Shown here in pieces: positions 1 through 9,800 of a stretch of 64,000 nucleotides of DNA. Location: positions 1 to 64,000 of the forward strand of contig CAYOAL010000028.1 in NCBI GenBank assembly GCA_964401935.1, given 5' to 3'. The translations under genes and the position numbers were made by a program. Numbering within the stretch: position 1 is the stretch's first letter; every line of letters begins with the position of its first letter. Source of the DNA: JAPYTK01 sp964401935. GTDB taxonomy: Bacteria > Myxococcota_A > Polyangia > Polyangiales > Polyangiaceae. The notes below the pieces were generated by a model, which worked only from the letters and a program-made list of their open reading frames with translations, made no database searches and was not told where the DNA came from.

Positions 1-147
1 GGGGCCCGCCGCCGGCGTCGACGCTTGGGTCGCGGAGCCGCCGCTCACCCGCAGGCGACCACGCCGCGAGCGTCTTCGGAGCGTGCGACCGACGCCCCGC
101 GGCGGTTCATGGACCTCGCGCGCGACGGGCAGCGAAGCCCGTTCTTC

Positions 148-173
148 AACGGCGGGCGTCGCCGGCCGTTTTT
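148..173 (+). terminator. Rho-independent terminator-like hairpin
   Basis: The arms AACGGC (148-153) and GCCGTT (165-170) are perfectly complementary. The loop contains a further GGCG/CGCC pairing, and a run of five T (169-173) follows on the + strand. It would end a + strand transcript entering from the left edge. No gene can be supported in positions 1-147: all three + frames stay open, without a recognisable protein. Confidence 0.5.
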
Positions 174-181
174 CGCCCGCC

Positions 182-1450
182 TCAGAGATCCTTACACAGG
201 AAGTCGGTGCCGTTGGCGTCGGTGCGGAACGTGATGGTCATCCCCCACTCGGGTTCGCCGGTGACGGTGTAGCCCACCGCCGGCTTTCCCGCCGCCGACA
301 GCTGGACGTCGGCGCCCGTGTTGTACTGCGCGTCCCACGCGACGAAGGCGTAGTCGACCGCGTCGCTCGCGCCGAGGTTGGTCTCCGCCGCGTACTCCGC
401 GATCGCGCCGGCGACGTGTGGGCCGAGCCCGTCGGCCTCGGCCACGGTCACCGAACCGCTGCCCTCGCGCGTGTGCTCCACGCGGTAGTCGCTGCTCCCG
501 GCCACGTTCGATGCGCAGGTCTCCCCCGGATCGCTCGGGCTCGCCTCACCGCCGCAGAACCAGGCCCAGTCGGGGCTCTGGTTGTGCTGGTAGTAGAACA
601 GGAGCTTGCCCTCGGCGTCGAACACGTAGTCCATGGCGTCTTCGTCGCCGCCGAGATCCACGCGCACGATGGTGCCGGCGCCGCTGTGATGGCTCACGTC
701 GATCGTCGGCTCCTCGCCTCCCGACACCTCCTCCCAGCTGTAGATGTCGTTCCAGTAGTCCTTGTAGTAGGTGAGCGCTCGCTCCTCGAGGTTGTCGGCG
801 AGGCACGCGGGGGCCCCGGGGCCGATGGGGGTGGTGAGGATGGCGTGCATCTTCTCGGCGCAGGCGGGGCCGTAGCCGGTGGCCGCGGGCATCGCGGCGT
901 CTTCGGGGCCGCACTGCGAGCCCACCTCGGGGCAGCCCGCGCCCGAGCACGCACCGTCGAGCGTGAAGGTGCCCGTCATCAGGGCCTTCGCCGCCTTCAC
1001 CTTCACCTGATAGGTGCCAGCCTTCAGCTTCTTCTTCACCCGGGAGCCCAGCCCGAGGCCTGCGGCGTCGTCGTTCTTGGCGATGTAGGAGCCCCAGCGG
1101 CCGTTGTCGCCGCGCTTGTAGAGGTACATCACCGAGTCGAGGTTCTGGGTGACGAGCTGCGTCTCGAGCGTCACGTCCGCGTCGTCGGTCAGCTCGAAGG
1201 TCCACGCGTGATAACGGTGCTCTGCCGTGAACTCTGCGGGGTTCTTCGCGCCGAACTCGAGCTCGCCGTGCTCGGTGGGGTTGGCCCAGGTGTCGGTCGC
1301 GAACTCAGCGCTCGAGCCGATGGCGTCGCCGCACGCGACGACGCCGGTCGTCGCGAGCAACCCGCAGAGGAGCGCGAACGGGCGCGCAGCGCGCGAGAGG
1401 GTGAGGGGTCGGCGCGGGGCGGAGCGGTGAGGGGCTCGTGAAGGCATCAT
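182..1450 (-). CDS. Secreted lipoprotein with pre-peptidase C-like domain
   Basis: Predicted lipoprotein of 422 aa; specific role unknown. The N-terminus is Arg-rich, followed by a hydrophobic stretch ending GVVACG, a lipobox-like site. Residues about 45-165 (aromatic-rich strands, 'SVMYLYK', 'AGTYQVKVK') resemble the beta-sandwich PPC domain found at the ends of secreted enzymes. The rest has several cysteines that could form disulfides outside the cytoplasm, and matches no enzyme family I recognise. The start is the first of two consecutive ATGs; GGGAG lies 10 nt upstream, and an upstream in-frame start would put a non-signal leader before the signal peptide. The gene stands alone; a candidate promoter and an inverted repeat lie at 1500-1535. 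Confidence 0.75.
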   Translation of the reverse strand: MMPSRAPHRSAPRRPLTLSRAARPFALLCGLLATTGVVACGDAIGSSAEFATDTWANPTEHGELEFGAKNPAEFTAEHRYHAWTFELTDDADVTLETQLVTQNLDSVMYLYKRGDNGRWGSYIAKNDDAAGLGLGSRVKKKLKAGTYQVKVKAAKALMTGTFTLDGACSGAGCPEVGSQCGPEDAAMPAATGYGPACAEKMHAILTTPIGPGAPACLADNLEERALTYYKDYWNDIYSWEEVSGGEEPTIDVSHHSGAGTIVRVDLGGDEDAMDYVFDAEGKLLFYYQHNQSPDWAWFCGGEASPSDPGETCASNVAGSSDYRVEHTREGSGSVTVAEADGLGPHVAGAIAEYAAETNLGASDAVDYAFVAWDAQYNTGADVQLSAAGKPAVGYTVTGEPEWGMTITFRTDANGTDFLCKDL

Positions 1451-1499
1451 GGGTCTCGGTCTCCCGATCGGCGTCTGAGGTCCGATCGCACCGGGCGCT

Positions 1500-1535
1500 A
1501 CTGCATGATGTATGCCCATGTATGCAGTTGCTCAA
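1500..1535 (-). promoter_or_regulatory. Candidate promoter overlapped by an inverted repeat
   Basis: On the minus strand TTGAGC (1535-1530) and TACATC (1512-1507) are 17 nt apart, a weak sigma70-like pair about 50 nt upstream of the lipoprotein start. A perfect inverted repeat, ACTGCAT (1500-1506) and ATGCAGT (1522-1528), covers the -10 element and most of the spacer. A regulator bound there would block the promoter. Promoter and operator are both inference. Confidence 0.35.
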
Positions 1536-1700
1536 CGTGCCGAATTCCGGGGTCGTCCAGTAGTTAAATGTAGGCCCATGGATCACCTTTGGGCCACTGG
1601 GTGCGTCCCGGATCGGCGGCGGCCCCGTCGCGCGCTCGTCGCGACGTGGAGGTGACGACCGCACGCCCCACCTCCAACCATGGAGGCGTGGGCGCGCGGG

Positions 1701-4478
1701 TCACGCGCTCCGATCGGCCGGCGGCACCTCGAACACCACGCGGTTCTTTCCCAGGCTCTTGGCCGCGTACTTGGCGGCGTCCGCGTCACGGAGCAGCTGC
1801 GAGATGAGGTCGTCGACGGAGCGGGCGCTGCGCACCTTCTCGATCGACGCGTCGTGCAAACAGGCGCCGCCGATGCTCACCGTGGTGTCGCAGTCGCGCT
1901 CCACCGCCGCGCGGATCTTCTCGGCGGCGCGTTTGGCGCCGTCCTCGTCGGTGTCTTGCAAGAGCACCACGAACTCCGCGCCGCCGAACCGCGCGACCAG
2001 ATCCGTCTCTCGGGTGGTGCCATCGATGGTGCGCGCGATGCCACGGAGCAGGGCGTCGGCCTCGATGTGGCCACGGGTCTCGTTGACGTGCTTGAAGTCG
2101 TCGGCGTCGATCACCAGACAGGCCAGACCACGCGGGGCCTGGCGCACGGTGGCCTTGACCGAGCGTCGCAGCGCCTGAAACAAGAACTGGCGCGTGAACA
2201 CCCCGGTGAGCTCGTCGGTCATGGCCATCGTGCGGAGCCTCTTGTGGGCGGAGCTCAACGAGATGTGCGAGCGCAGCCGAGCGAGGAGGACTCGGGTCGA
2301 GGTGTCGTGCGCGACGCAGTCGGTAGCGCCCGCGTCGAGGCAGTCGTCGATGATCGCGTCGGTCGTGCTCCCCCGCACCAAGAGGAGGATGGGGATGAGG
2401 GCCGTCTCGTCGGAGCGCCTCAACCTGCGGCAGAGCTCCACGCAGCCCATCCCGGGGAGATCGACGGCGACGAGGATCACGTCGGGGAGATCGCCTTCGG
2501 CCTTGGCGAAACCTTCGTGACCGTGGACCGCATGCACCACCTCGAGCGCCTCGCGCTCGAGCTCTCGGGCGAGGCGTGCCTTGAGGGCGTGGTCGCTGTC
2601 TACGAGCAGCACCCGTCCGCTCGTCTGCGGCTTGCGCGGTCGCTTCGCGGAGGACGGCGGGGTGAGGGAGGTGCGGTAGCCCTGACCGAGCAGCTTTCCC
2701 GCCTCGTCGGCGGGCATCGGCGTGGCGAAGTAGTATCCCTGCGCGTAGTCGCAGCCCAAGCTGTAGGCGAAGCGCAGCTGGGCCTCGGTCTCGATTCCCT
2801 CGATGGTGACGTCGAGCGCCATGCTGTGGGCGAGCGTGGCGATCGCGCGAGCGATCTCCCCGGCCTGAGGTTTTCGGCCCACCTCCGCCACGAAGGCCTT
2901 GTCGATCTTCAGCGAGTCGAGCGGGAACTGATGGAGGTTGGAGAGGCAGGAGTAGCCGGTGCCGAAGTCGTCGAGCAGGAGGCGCACGTCGCGCTTCTTG
3001 AGGTTTCGCAACATGGCGGCCACCTCCACGTCGTCCACCATCACGCTCTCGGTCATCTCGAAGCCGATGGTGTGGGGAGCGAGGGCGCCCGCCTTGCTCA
3101 GTGCGCGGTCGATGGTGCGCAGGAGGTCTGGGTCTCTGAACTGCGTTCGGCTCAGGTTGACGTTGATGAACGGAGGGGCGCCGTTGCGTGAACGCGCCTG
3201 CCAGAGCACGGCCCGCTCGAGGATGTCGGGGAACACCTGCTCGAAGATCATCGAGAGGTGTCCGGTCTCTTCGGCGACGTCGATGAACGCGTGGGGGCTG
3301 AGCAGCCCCCGCTCGGGATGATTCCAGCGCAGCAGCGCCTCGAAGCCAGCCACCGCCCCATCCTCGAGCGACACGATCGGCTGGTAGTGCACGCAGAACT
3401 CTCCGTTGGCGGTGGCGCGCCGCAGCTCCTTCTCGAGCTGCAGGCGACGTACGGCCTCCTGATGCATCATCAGATCGAACACGGCGCGGCGGCCGCCGCC
3501 CCCGTCGGCGGCGCGGTGGAGCGCCACCACCGCTTCGTGGAGGTAGTCTTCGGGGCCGCGAGCGGCGCCCTCCGAGCTGACGATGCCGATGGACACCGTG
3601 GTGAACACCTCCTCGTCGTCCACCTGCATCGGCCGCTGCAGCTCGTCTTGGATGCGATCGGTGAGCGACAGCACGTTGCGGAGGTGAGGGGCGGCCTCGA
3701 TGAGCAAACAGAGCTGGTCTTTCCGGATCCGCGCGAGGGTGTCGATGGGGCTCGCGAGCGCCGCGACGCGGTCGGCCACGCGCTTCACCACCCGCTCGCA
3801 GAGATCGTGACCGAAGCTGTCCGCGATCTTGTCGAACGCGTCGATCCCCACCGCCACCACAGCGAAGGCCTTGTCTCGCGCCGCACGCCGCGCGACGGCG
3901 CGACGGAGGCGGTCGAGCAGGAGCAGGCGGTTCGGGTAGCCCGTGGCCTCGTCGTGGTACGCGTGTCGCCGGAGCCACCCCTCCTCCTCCTTGCGCTGGG
4001 TGATGTCGGTCTGCGAGCCCGCGATGCGGTAGGCCTGGCCCTGTTCGTCGTAGAGGGCCAAGCCGCGGGTGAGCATCCAACGCACACTCCCGTTGGCGTG
4101 GCGCATGCGGTACTCCACCTCGAGCGCGCTCGTGCGCCCCTCGATGTGGGCCGCGAGCTCCCGCCTCACCTCCTCTCTGTCGTCCTCGTGGATGAGCGCG
4201 AGCCACGCTCCGGCGCTGTCGAGCTCGGCAGGGGTCAATCCGACGAGCTCGCAGCAGCGCTCCGAGAAGAACGCGCGGTCCAGCGAGAGGTGCCAGTCCC
4301 AGAGCCCGTCGCGGGCGCCGCGCACCGCGAGGTCGAGCTGCTCGAGGCGCGTGCGGTCGCGATCTGCGCGAGCGTACTCTGCCGCCACGGCGCGCAGAAA
4401 CGCCTCGAGGCCTCGCGAACGGCGAGCGTCCTCGTCGGCGAGGTGCTCGTCGAGCTGTCGCTTGAGCAAGCGGTGCAT
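1701..4478 (-). CDS. PAS-GGDEF-EAL-REC-GGDEF protein (probable c-di-GMP phosphodiesterase)
   Basis: Multidomain signalling protein of 925 aa. Order: PAS fold about 45-165; GGDEF about 165-325; EAL about 345-600; receiver-like about 615-735; second GGDEF about 745-900. The first GGDEF motif is replaced by RKDQL, and the second reads GGAEF, lacking the acidic third residue needed for cyclase activity. EAL hallmarks are present (GFEALLRW, DDFGTGYS, a QGYYF motif near the end). The receiver domain has Ala where the phospho-accepting Asp is expected (VAVDLPGM). An RxxD motif (RETD) sits five residues before GGAEF, as in the c-di-GMP inhibitory site. The likely output is c-di-GMP hydrolysis, with the GGDEF domains acting as sensors. 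No transmembrane segment is seen. The ATG start is preferred over a TTG at 4529; its SD (GGGAG) is rather distant. Confidence 0.85.
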   Translation of the reverse strand: MHRLLKRQLDEHLADEDARRSRGLEAFLRAVAAEYARADRDRTRLEQLDLAVRGARDGLWDWHLSLDRAFFSERCCELVGLTPAELDSAGAWLALIHEDDREEVRRELAAHIEGRTSALEVEYRMRHANGSVRWMLTRGLALYDEQGQAYRIAGSQTDITQRKEEEGWLRRHAYHDEATGYPNRLLLLDRLRRAVARRAARDKAFAVVAVGIDAFDKIADSFGHDLCERVVKRVADRVAALASPIDTLARIRKDQLCLLIEAAPHLRNVLSLTDRIQDELQRPMQVDDEEVFTTVSIGIVSSEGAARGPEDYLHEAVVALHRAADGGGGRRAVFDLMMHQEAVRRLQLEKELRRATANGEFCVHYQPIVSLEDGAVAGFEALLRWNHPERGLLSPHAFIDVAEETGHLSMIFEQVFPDILERAVLWQARSRNGAPPFINVNLSRTQFRDPDLLRTIDRALSKAGALAPHTIGFEMTESVMVDDVEVAAMLRNLKKRDVRLLLDDFGTGYSCLSNLHQFPLDSLKIDKAFVAEVGRKPQAGEIARAIATLAHSMALDVTIEGIETEAQLRFAYSLGCDYAQGYYFATPMPADEAGKLLGQGYRTSLTPPSSAKRPRKPQTSGRVLLVDSDHALKARLARELEREALEVVHAVHGHEGFAKAEGDLPDVILVAVDLPGMGCVELCRRLRRSDETALIPILLLVRGSTTDAIIDDCLDAGATDCVAHDTSTRVLLARLRSHISLSSAHKRLRTMAMTDELTGVFTRQFLFQALRRSVKATVRQAPRGLACLVIDADDFKHVNETRGHIEADALLRGIARTIDGTTRETDLVARFGGAEFVVLLQDTDEDGAKRAAEKIRAAVERDCDTTVSIGGACLHDASIEKVRSARSVDDLISQLLRDADAAKYAAKSLGKNRVVFEVPPADRSA

Positions 4479-4585
4479 GGGGGTGGGGGAGGCTCCCGTT
4501 GGGCAGAGGCCCAACGTGAAGACGGGCAACCTAAAAGAGTGTAGTGGACGGCGCCCAAGAGGTGAAGCGGTGCTAACATCGAGGT

Positions 4586-5458
4586 GTGGTGCTTCGTCGT
4601 CGTGGACGCATCTCGCTTCTGTCTCTTCCTGTTCGAGGTAGGCGTGTCCTTCGCGGCGGCCGTGCCCTACGAGCCAGCGTCGCGATGACCTTCGCGCTCC
4701 TCGTGGCGGCGGCTTGCGACACCGAAGAGACGTCGCTCCCCGCCGACGACACGAGCAGCTCGAGCCAGGGGAGCTCGGCCGGCGGGAGCTTCAGCGTCGC
4801 CTCGACGGTCACCAGCGGCGCGGGCGCCTCGGGGGGGAACCCCAACTTGTCGTGTTTCGGCAGCTACACCACGATCCCGACGGGCGCTTGCGACATGCTC
4901 AAGCAGGATTGCCCGGTGGGTTACGGCTGTGAGGCCGTGCCGGGTAACGGGGGCTACACCACCGACTGCGTCCTGAACACCGCGGTGAAGGGGGCCGGCG
5001 ACCCGTGCGTCAGCCACAACTCGTGTCGCGCCGGGCTCTATTGTGTGTTCAACAAGTGCTCCCCGGTCTGCTGTCCGTCGAGCAACGAGCCGTGCGGGGT
5101 GGGCGGCTTGTGCAACGTGGACACACCCTTCGGGGCCTTCCGCGCGCAGACGTGCAGCTACCTCGAGAGCTGCACCCTCTTCACCGACGACTGCGGTGAC
5201 AGCGCCAACTGTTACCCGCTCATGGACGACGGGAACTCGGTCTGTGCGCCGTTGAGCGGCGGGACCGTGGGAGAAGGGCAGAGCTGCGGCGCGATCAACG
5301 AGTGCGACAACTCCATGGTCTGCAGCGGGGGCACCTGTCGCTGGGCATGTTACCTGGATGGCGCGGGGCTCGCGCCGGGGGCGGGGGGCTGCCCGATGGG
5401 GCAGAGCTGCGTGATGACGGGTCTCAACCCGCCGCAGAACGTGGGCGTCTGTCAGTGA
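4586..5458 (+). CDS. Cys-rich secreted lipoprotein
   Basis: Predicted lipoprotein of 290 aa; no enzyme family recognised. A long Arg-rich n-region leads to a short hydrophobic stretch and the lipobox LVAAAC. A Ser/Gly linker follows, then a mature domain with more than 20 cysteines in short spacings ('CGVGGLC', 'CSGGTC'), as in disulfide-stabilised knots of myxobacterial surface proteins. The start is uncertain: GTG at 4586 gives a charged n-region, while ATG at 4685 would leave the signal peptide without positive charge. TAACAT at 4574-4579 preceded by TG could be an extended -10, which would put transcription start almost at the GTG. The next gene begins 9 nt after the stop, so the two are probably co-transcribed. 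Confidence 0.75.
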   Translation: MVLRRRGRISLLSLPVRGRRVLRGGRALRASVAMTFALLVAAACDTEETSLPADDTSSSSQGSSAGGSFSVASTVTSGAGASGGNPNLSCFGSYTTIPTGACDMLKQDCPVGYGCEAVPGNGGYTTDCVLNTAVKGAGDPCVSHNSCRAGLYCVFNKCSPVCCPSSNEPCGVGGLCNVDTPFGAFRAQTCSYLESCTLFTDDCGDSANCYPLMDDGNSVCAPLSGGTVGEGQSCGAINECDNSMVCSGGTCRWACYLDGAGLAPGAGGCPMGQSCVMTGLNPPQNVGVCQ

Positions 5459-5467
5459 GGGGCGTGC

Positions 5468-6655
5468 ATGACGCGGCTCTTCGCCTTCGTGCTCTCGGCC
5501 GCGGTCGTCGCGTCCGCCGCTTCGTGTGACGACCAGACCGCCGCGCCGGGGGGGGACGGGATCGGTGGCGCGGGGGGTGGGCCGAGCTCGACGTCGACGG
5601 GGGCGGGGGCCACGCCGAACGCGCTGGTCGGGGCCCAACTCGGAGATCCGCGCTTGGCTTCGGCACAACGGCTCGCGTTCGGTCCCGGTGGGGTGCTCCT
5701 GATCGGCGACGGTCGCTCGAATCGCATCGTCGCGGTGGAGACCGGAGACACCAGCACGAAGGATCGCGCAGGCCACGGCTTCGACCTCTTCGACCAGCTG
5801 ACGACAGCGGCCGCCGACGCGATCGGGGGCGGGGTGAGCGCGAACGAGCTTCAGATCGAGGACATCGCGGTCAATCCTCTCAGCCATCGCACGTACGTCG
5901 CGGTGACTCGCCTCACCACGCAGGAGGCGCATGTGTTGTGGCTCGGCGCCGACGGTGAGCTGCACCGCTTCGGGCTCGATCGGGTGGTGCACGCGGTTCA
6001 CGAGGTCGCGCCCGCGGAGGGGGGGATCGCCAACGTCGGCGACGTCGCCTGGACCGACGAGCACATCGTCGGCACGATCACGCCCCAGTCGTTCTCGCGC
6101 CACGAGCTCACGTTCGCGCGCGTTCCTTTCGAGCACGAGGGCGGCGTCCGGCGCGCCACCACCGAGATCTACCACCCGACGTGGCAACAGTGGCTCACAC
6201 AGCTGCCGATGGATCGGTTCTTCACCTACCTTCGCGACGAGGAGCTCGTCCTGGTGGGGAGCTTCTCGAGCGTCGTGGTGGCGTTCCCTGCTGCGACGTT
6301 GTCGGTGGGCGCGCCGGACGTGCGGGGCACGACCTTGTTCGAGCTCCTCGACGGTCGCACCGTGCACGACTTCTTGGCCTACGAGCGAGGTGGCGCGCTC
6401 GCGGTGGTGGTCCTCGTGCAGAACTTCGCCTTCGACGGGCAAGCAGCGGCGGTGTGGCTCGATGGTGAGCTCTTCGCGCGCACCGAGAGCGAGGGGGCCC
6501 CCGTGCTCTTCGACTTCGCGGGCTCCTCGCTGGTGCGTGGCGCCGAGCGCGCGCCGGCGCTGGATCGGGCGCACCGCATCGACGCTCACGGTGATGAGCA
6601 CGCGGTCGTGCTGCGCTCGAACACGCTCGAGCGGGTGAGACTGCCGATGCCCTGA
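5468..6655 (+). CDS. Secreted lipoprotein, probable beta-propeller
   Basis: Predicted lipoprotein of 395 aa. MTRLFAFVLSAAVVASAASC is a signal peptide ending at a cysteine, followed by a Gly/Ser/Thr linker. The body has repeated strand-rich units of about 50 residues with hydrophobic-Asp-Gly turns ('LLIGDGRSNRIVAVE', 'DIAVNPLSHRTYVAV'), suggesting an NHL/SMP-30-like propeller. No catalytic residues could be assigned. It follows the Cys-rich lipoprotein by 9 nt and probably shares its transcript. Confidence 0.75.
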   Translation: MTRLFAFVLSAAVVASAASCDDQTAAPGGDGIGGAGGGPSSTSTGAGATPNALVGAQLGDPRLASAQRLAFGPGGVLLIGDGRSNRIVAVETGDTSTKDRAGHGFDLFDQLTTAAADAIGGGVSANELQIEDIAVNPLSHRTYVAVTRLTTQEAHVLWLGADGELHRFGLDRVVHAVHEVAPAEGGIANVGDVAWTDEHIVGTITPQSFSRHELTFARVPFEHEGGVRRATTEIYHPTWQQWLTQLPMDRFFTYLRDEELVLVGSFSSVVVAFPAATLSVGAPDVRGTTLFELLDGRTVHDFLAYERGGALAVVVLVQNFAFDGQAAAVWLDGELFARTESEGAPVLFDFAGSSLVRGAERAPALDRAHRIDAHGDEHAVVLRSNTLERVRLPMP

Positions 6656-6823
6656 GGGCCGCTCCGCGCAGGGGCGTGTGCCTCGGGTCGTGGTCGTGCT
6701 TCGGCGGGGCCTGGTGGGCAGGTGGTCATCCGTTCACCCGTGCGGTTGGGCTCTGTCGCGATGTCCCCCGACCGTCTCAACTAACGCGCGTTTTCCAACG
6801 GTCCACGCTATGGTGAGGACGTC

Positions 6824-9800
6824 ATGAACGATCCAGGCGGGCACGGGGGTGGCTATCCTCCCGGGGCGCCACCCGCTGCGAACGAGCTCCCCTCACCTGG
6901 CAGGCCCCTACGTCGGCGCCAGGTGCGCACGCGTATGGGCGGCGTCGGTGAGGTGCCGGAGCATCTCGCCCGGGCAGGTGCGCGTTCGGCGGCCCCTGGG
7001 GAGCGCGGCAGCACCCATCCTCCACCCGAGATCCGCGACCGCGCGGCCACCGAGCAAGCGGGCCTGCACGGGGCCCGAGTGCCACCGCGCATCGACTCGC
7101 ACCACGTGCTCGAGGCGGTGCGGGCCGACGCGGGGGGCCAGGGTCCAGGGTTGGTGATCGTGGTCACCCACGCCAGCGGTCGGGAGCGGACCGAGGTGTT
7201 TCGCAGCACCGAGGTGGCCATCGGGCGCGACCGCAACAACGATCTCGTGCTCACCGGCGATGGGATCTCACGGCGTCACGCGCTGCTGACGCTGGCCGAC
7301 GACAACTCGTGCACGATCATCGATCTGGGCAGCACGAACGGCACCTTCGTCAACGAACGGCCGATCGAGAACTCTCCCACTCAGCTCACCCAGAAAGACT
7401 TCGTCACGCTCGGGGAGTACGCCCTCCGCGTGCGCCCGTTCGGCGAAGAGGCCGACGTCGATCCGAGCACGATGCAGTTCGACGTGGCGATCGAGGACGT
7501 GATCGTGACCAACGCCGAGCCGGCGGAGGCGCCTCCGCGCCCGATCGAGCCGCCCTCGGTGATCACCGCGCCGCCGGTATCGCCCCACGCGCGCCAGCGC
7601 ACGCAGCAGCCCCCGCCGCTCCCCGCGTCGCCGTCGTCGGCGCCCCCCTCGGTGGGGCGGCGTCCGCGCGAGCACGGCGTGGGGATGGTGGCCACCGCGG
7701 GCACTCAACCCGCTCCCGACTCTCAGTCTCCACCGGGAGGGAGCGCGGCCGCGATGAGGGCCGGTGAGGCCAGCCCCGTCGCGCTGAGCCCCGCCGTGGC
7801 GGGGGCTCGCCCCGAGGTTCGCACCGCCGAGATCGAGCTCGACGACGAGTCCGACGAGGGCCAGGGGACGATGGCCATGGTCGACACCAGCCAGCTCGAG
7901 CAGGCGGTGGGCGCGGCCGGCGGGGACGTGTCGATGTCCCCCGCGGAGCTGGCTGCGCCCGCGCCGCAGCGTGGGCCGATCGCGCCGCCGGTCTTCGTGC
8001 CGAGCGCGTCGCCGGTGCGGCCTCCCATCGCCCCCGTCGTCCCCGAGCGCATCGCCCCGCCGATCGTCGCGGCGGCACCCATCGACGACGACGACGGTTT
8101 CTTCAACGAGATGACGGTCTCCGAGCAGCAAACGCGGGTGAAGGAGCTCTCGGACATGCCGCCACCGATGCCCTTCGTCCCAACCACCGACCGGCCCGGT
8201 GTGGTCGTGAGTCACGACTCGGCGCCGCCGCTCCCCGACGACTCCGCCGCACGTCGCCCCCGGACGTTGTCTGGCGCCACCGGGTTGCCGCAGACCGGAC
8301 CTCGCTCACGCCCGTTCGGTGAGCCGATCTCCAAGACCCCGATCGGGATGCCCGCGCCACCCGCGCGGCCTCCTGCGGTGGTCGTGCCGCAGCAACAGGT
8401 CGATGCGCACGCGAGCGCGCGCAGCTCGCCGCTGAGCACCCCAGAGCCGGAGCCCATGCCGGCCCGCCCCCCACTCCCCCCGCCCCCCCGCAGCGTCCGC
8501 AGCGGGCCAGCGTCCAGCGCCGAGCCAGCGTCGGGCCCCCCGCGCTCCGTCCCGCCGCGCTCCGCCCCGTCTCGCTCGGGCTCGCCGCGCTCCGTGCCGC
8601 CGCGCTCGGGCTCGCCGCGCTCTGCGCCGCCGCGCACAGCCCCGCCGCGGTCGGTTCCGCCGGGCTCGCTCCCCTCCGAGTCGGCCCCCACCGGCTCCGC
8701 CCCCGGCTCGGGCACAGGGGCGTCCGTGCGCTCGGCTCCTGGCGTCCCCGCGGCGCTGGCCTCGGCCCCGTCAGCGCCGCGATCGGCGCCAGAGGCACCA
8801 CGGAGCGCGCCCGACCACCGCGACGATCCGTCGACCGGGCCGGACAGCATCGTGGTCGCCGGGCGCGTCACCACCGACTCGAGCGCCGCGCTCGAGGCGC
8901 TCTTGAACGATCCCGACGTGTCGCGCGTCACCGTCCACGTGCGCCGCGTCGATGTGGAGCGTCGAGGGTCGCCGTCGCTTCACGATGGCTTCGACTTCGA
9001 GACGGAGGAGGGGTTGAGCCGGGCCGTGGCTCGCATCTGCGAACGTGGCGGGGTCGTCATCGATCCGGCGGCTCCGTTCGTGCGTGGCGTGCTCTCGAGC
9101 GGATGGGAGCTGTTCATGGTGCGGCCGCCCGTCGCGCCCAACGGCCACCTCGCCCAGCTGCGGCGGGTGGCCACGACCAAGCGCTCTCTCGGTGAGCTCA
9201 CCGAGGAGGGGTGGTTGTCCAAGCCCATGGCCACGCTCGTGGCCAAGTGCCACGCCGCGCGCTGCAACCTGCTCATCGTGGGAGAGCGTGACGACGACGC
9301 GGAGGTGTTGGCTGCGGCCGTGGCGGCGACCGCCTCCGTCCCACCGCTGTGGGTGGTGCGCGACGAGCGCGAGGCGCCCAAAGGCTATCCCGCGATCGTC
9401 CTCGACGACGACCCGGAGGTGACCCTCGAGGCGTGTGCCGATCTCGCGATCGACGCTGTCGTGTTCCCGCGTCTGCCGCTCGCGGGCTGGCACGCGCTCC
9501 TGCGCGTGGTGCGGGGTGGGCGTGACGGGGTGGTGGCGCGGCTGCGCGGCCCGAGCCTCGAGGCGGCGCTCGACCGCACCGCGACGGGCCTCGCCGCTCA
9601 CGTGGCGGAGCGTACTGGCGGGAACAGCGCCCCGCCGGAGGTGTTTCGGGCCTGGCTCGGCACCTCCTTCGTGTTGGTGATCGAGGTAGGGCGCGTGCGC
9701 GATGGCGTGCCGCGGGTGCTGCGTATCGTGGAGCTCGGTGGCAACGAGCCGCGGGTGTTGTTCACGTTCAACCCGGAGCCAGCGCCGCGCGGCTCGTTCG

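Noticed and set aside
1..147. A partial gene at the left edge
   Set aside because: All + strand frames stay open but none gives a recognisable protein or stop; nothing can be assigned beyond the hairpin at 148-173.
83..1441. Long + strand open frame opposite the lipoprotein gene
   Set aside because: Its translation is Arg/Val/His-rich, with none of a protein's hydrophobic pattern; the minus-strand gene has a signal peptide and Shine-Dalgarno. It is a shadow caused by high GC content.
4667..6601. 644-codon minus-strand frame opposite two lipoproteins
   Set aside because: Composition typical of antisense of GC-rich genes, with no motif; the + strand genes carry signal peptides and lipoboxes.
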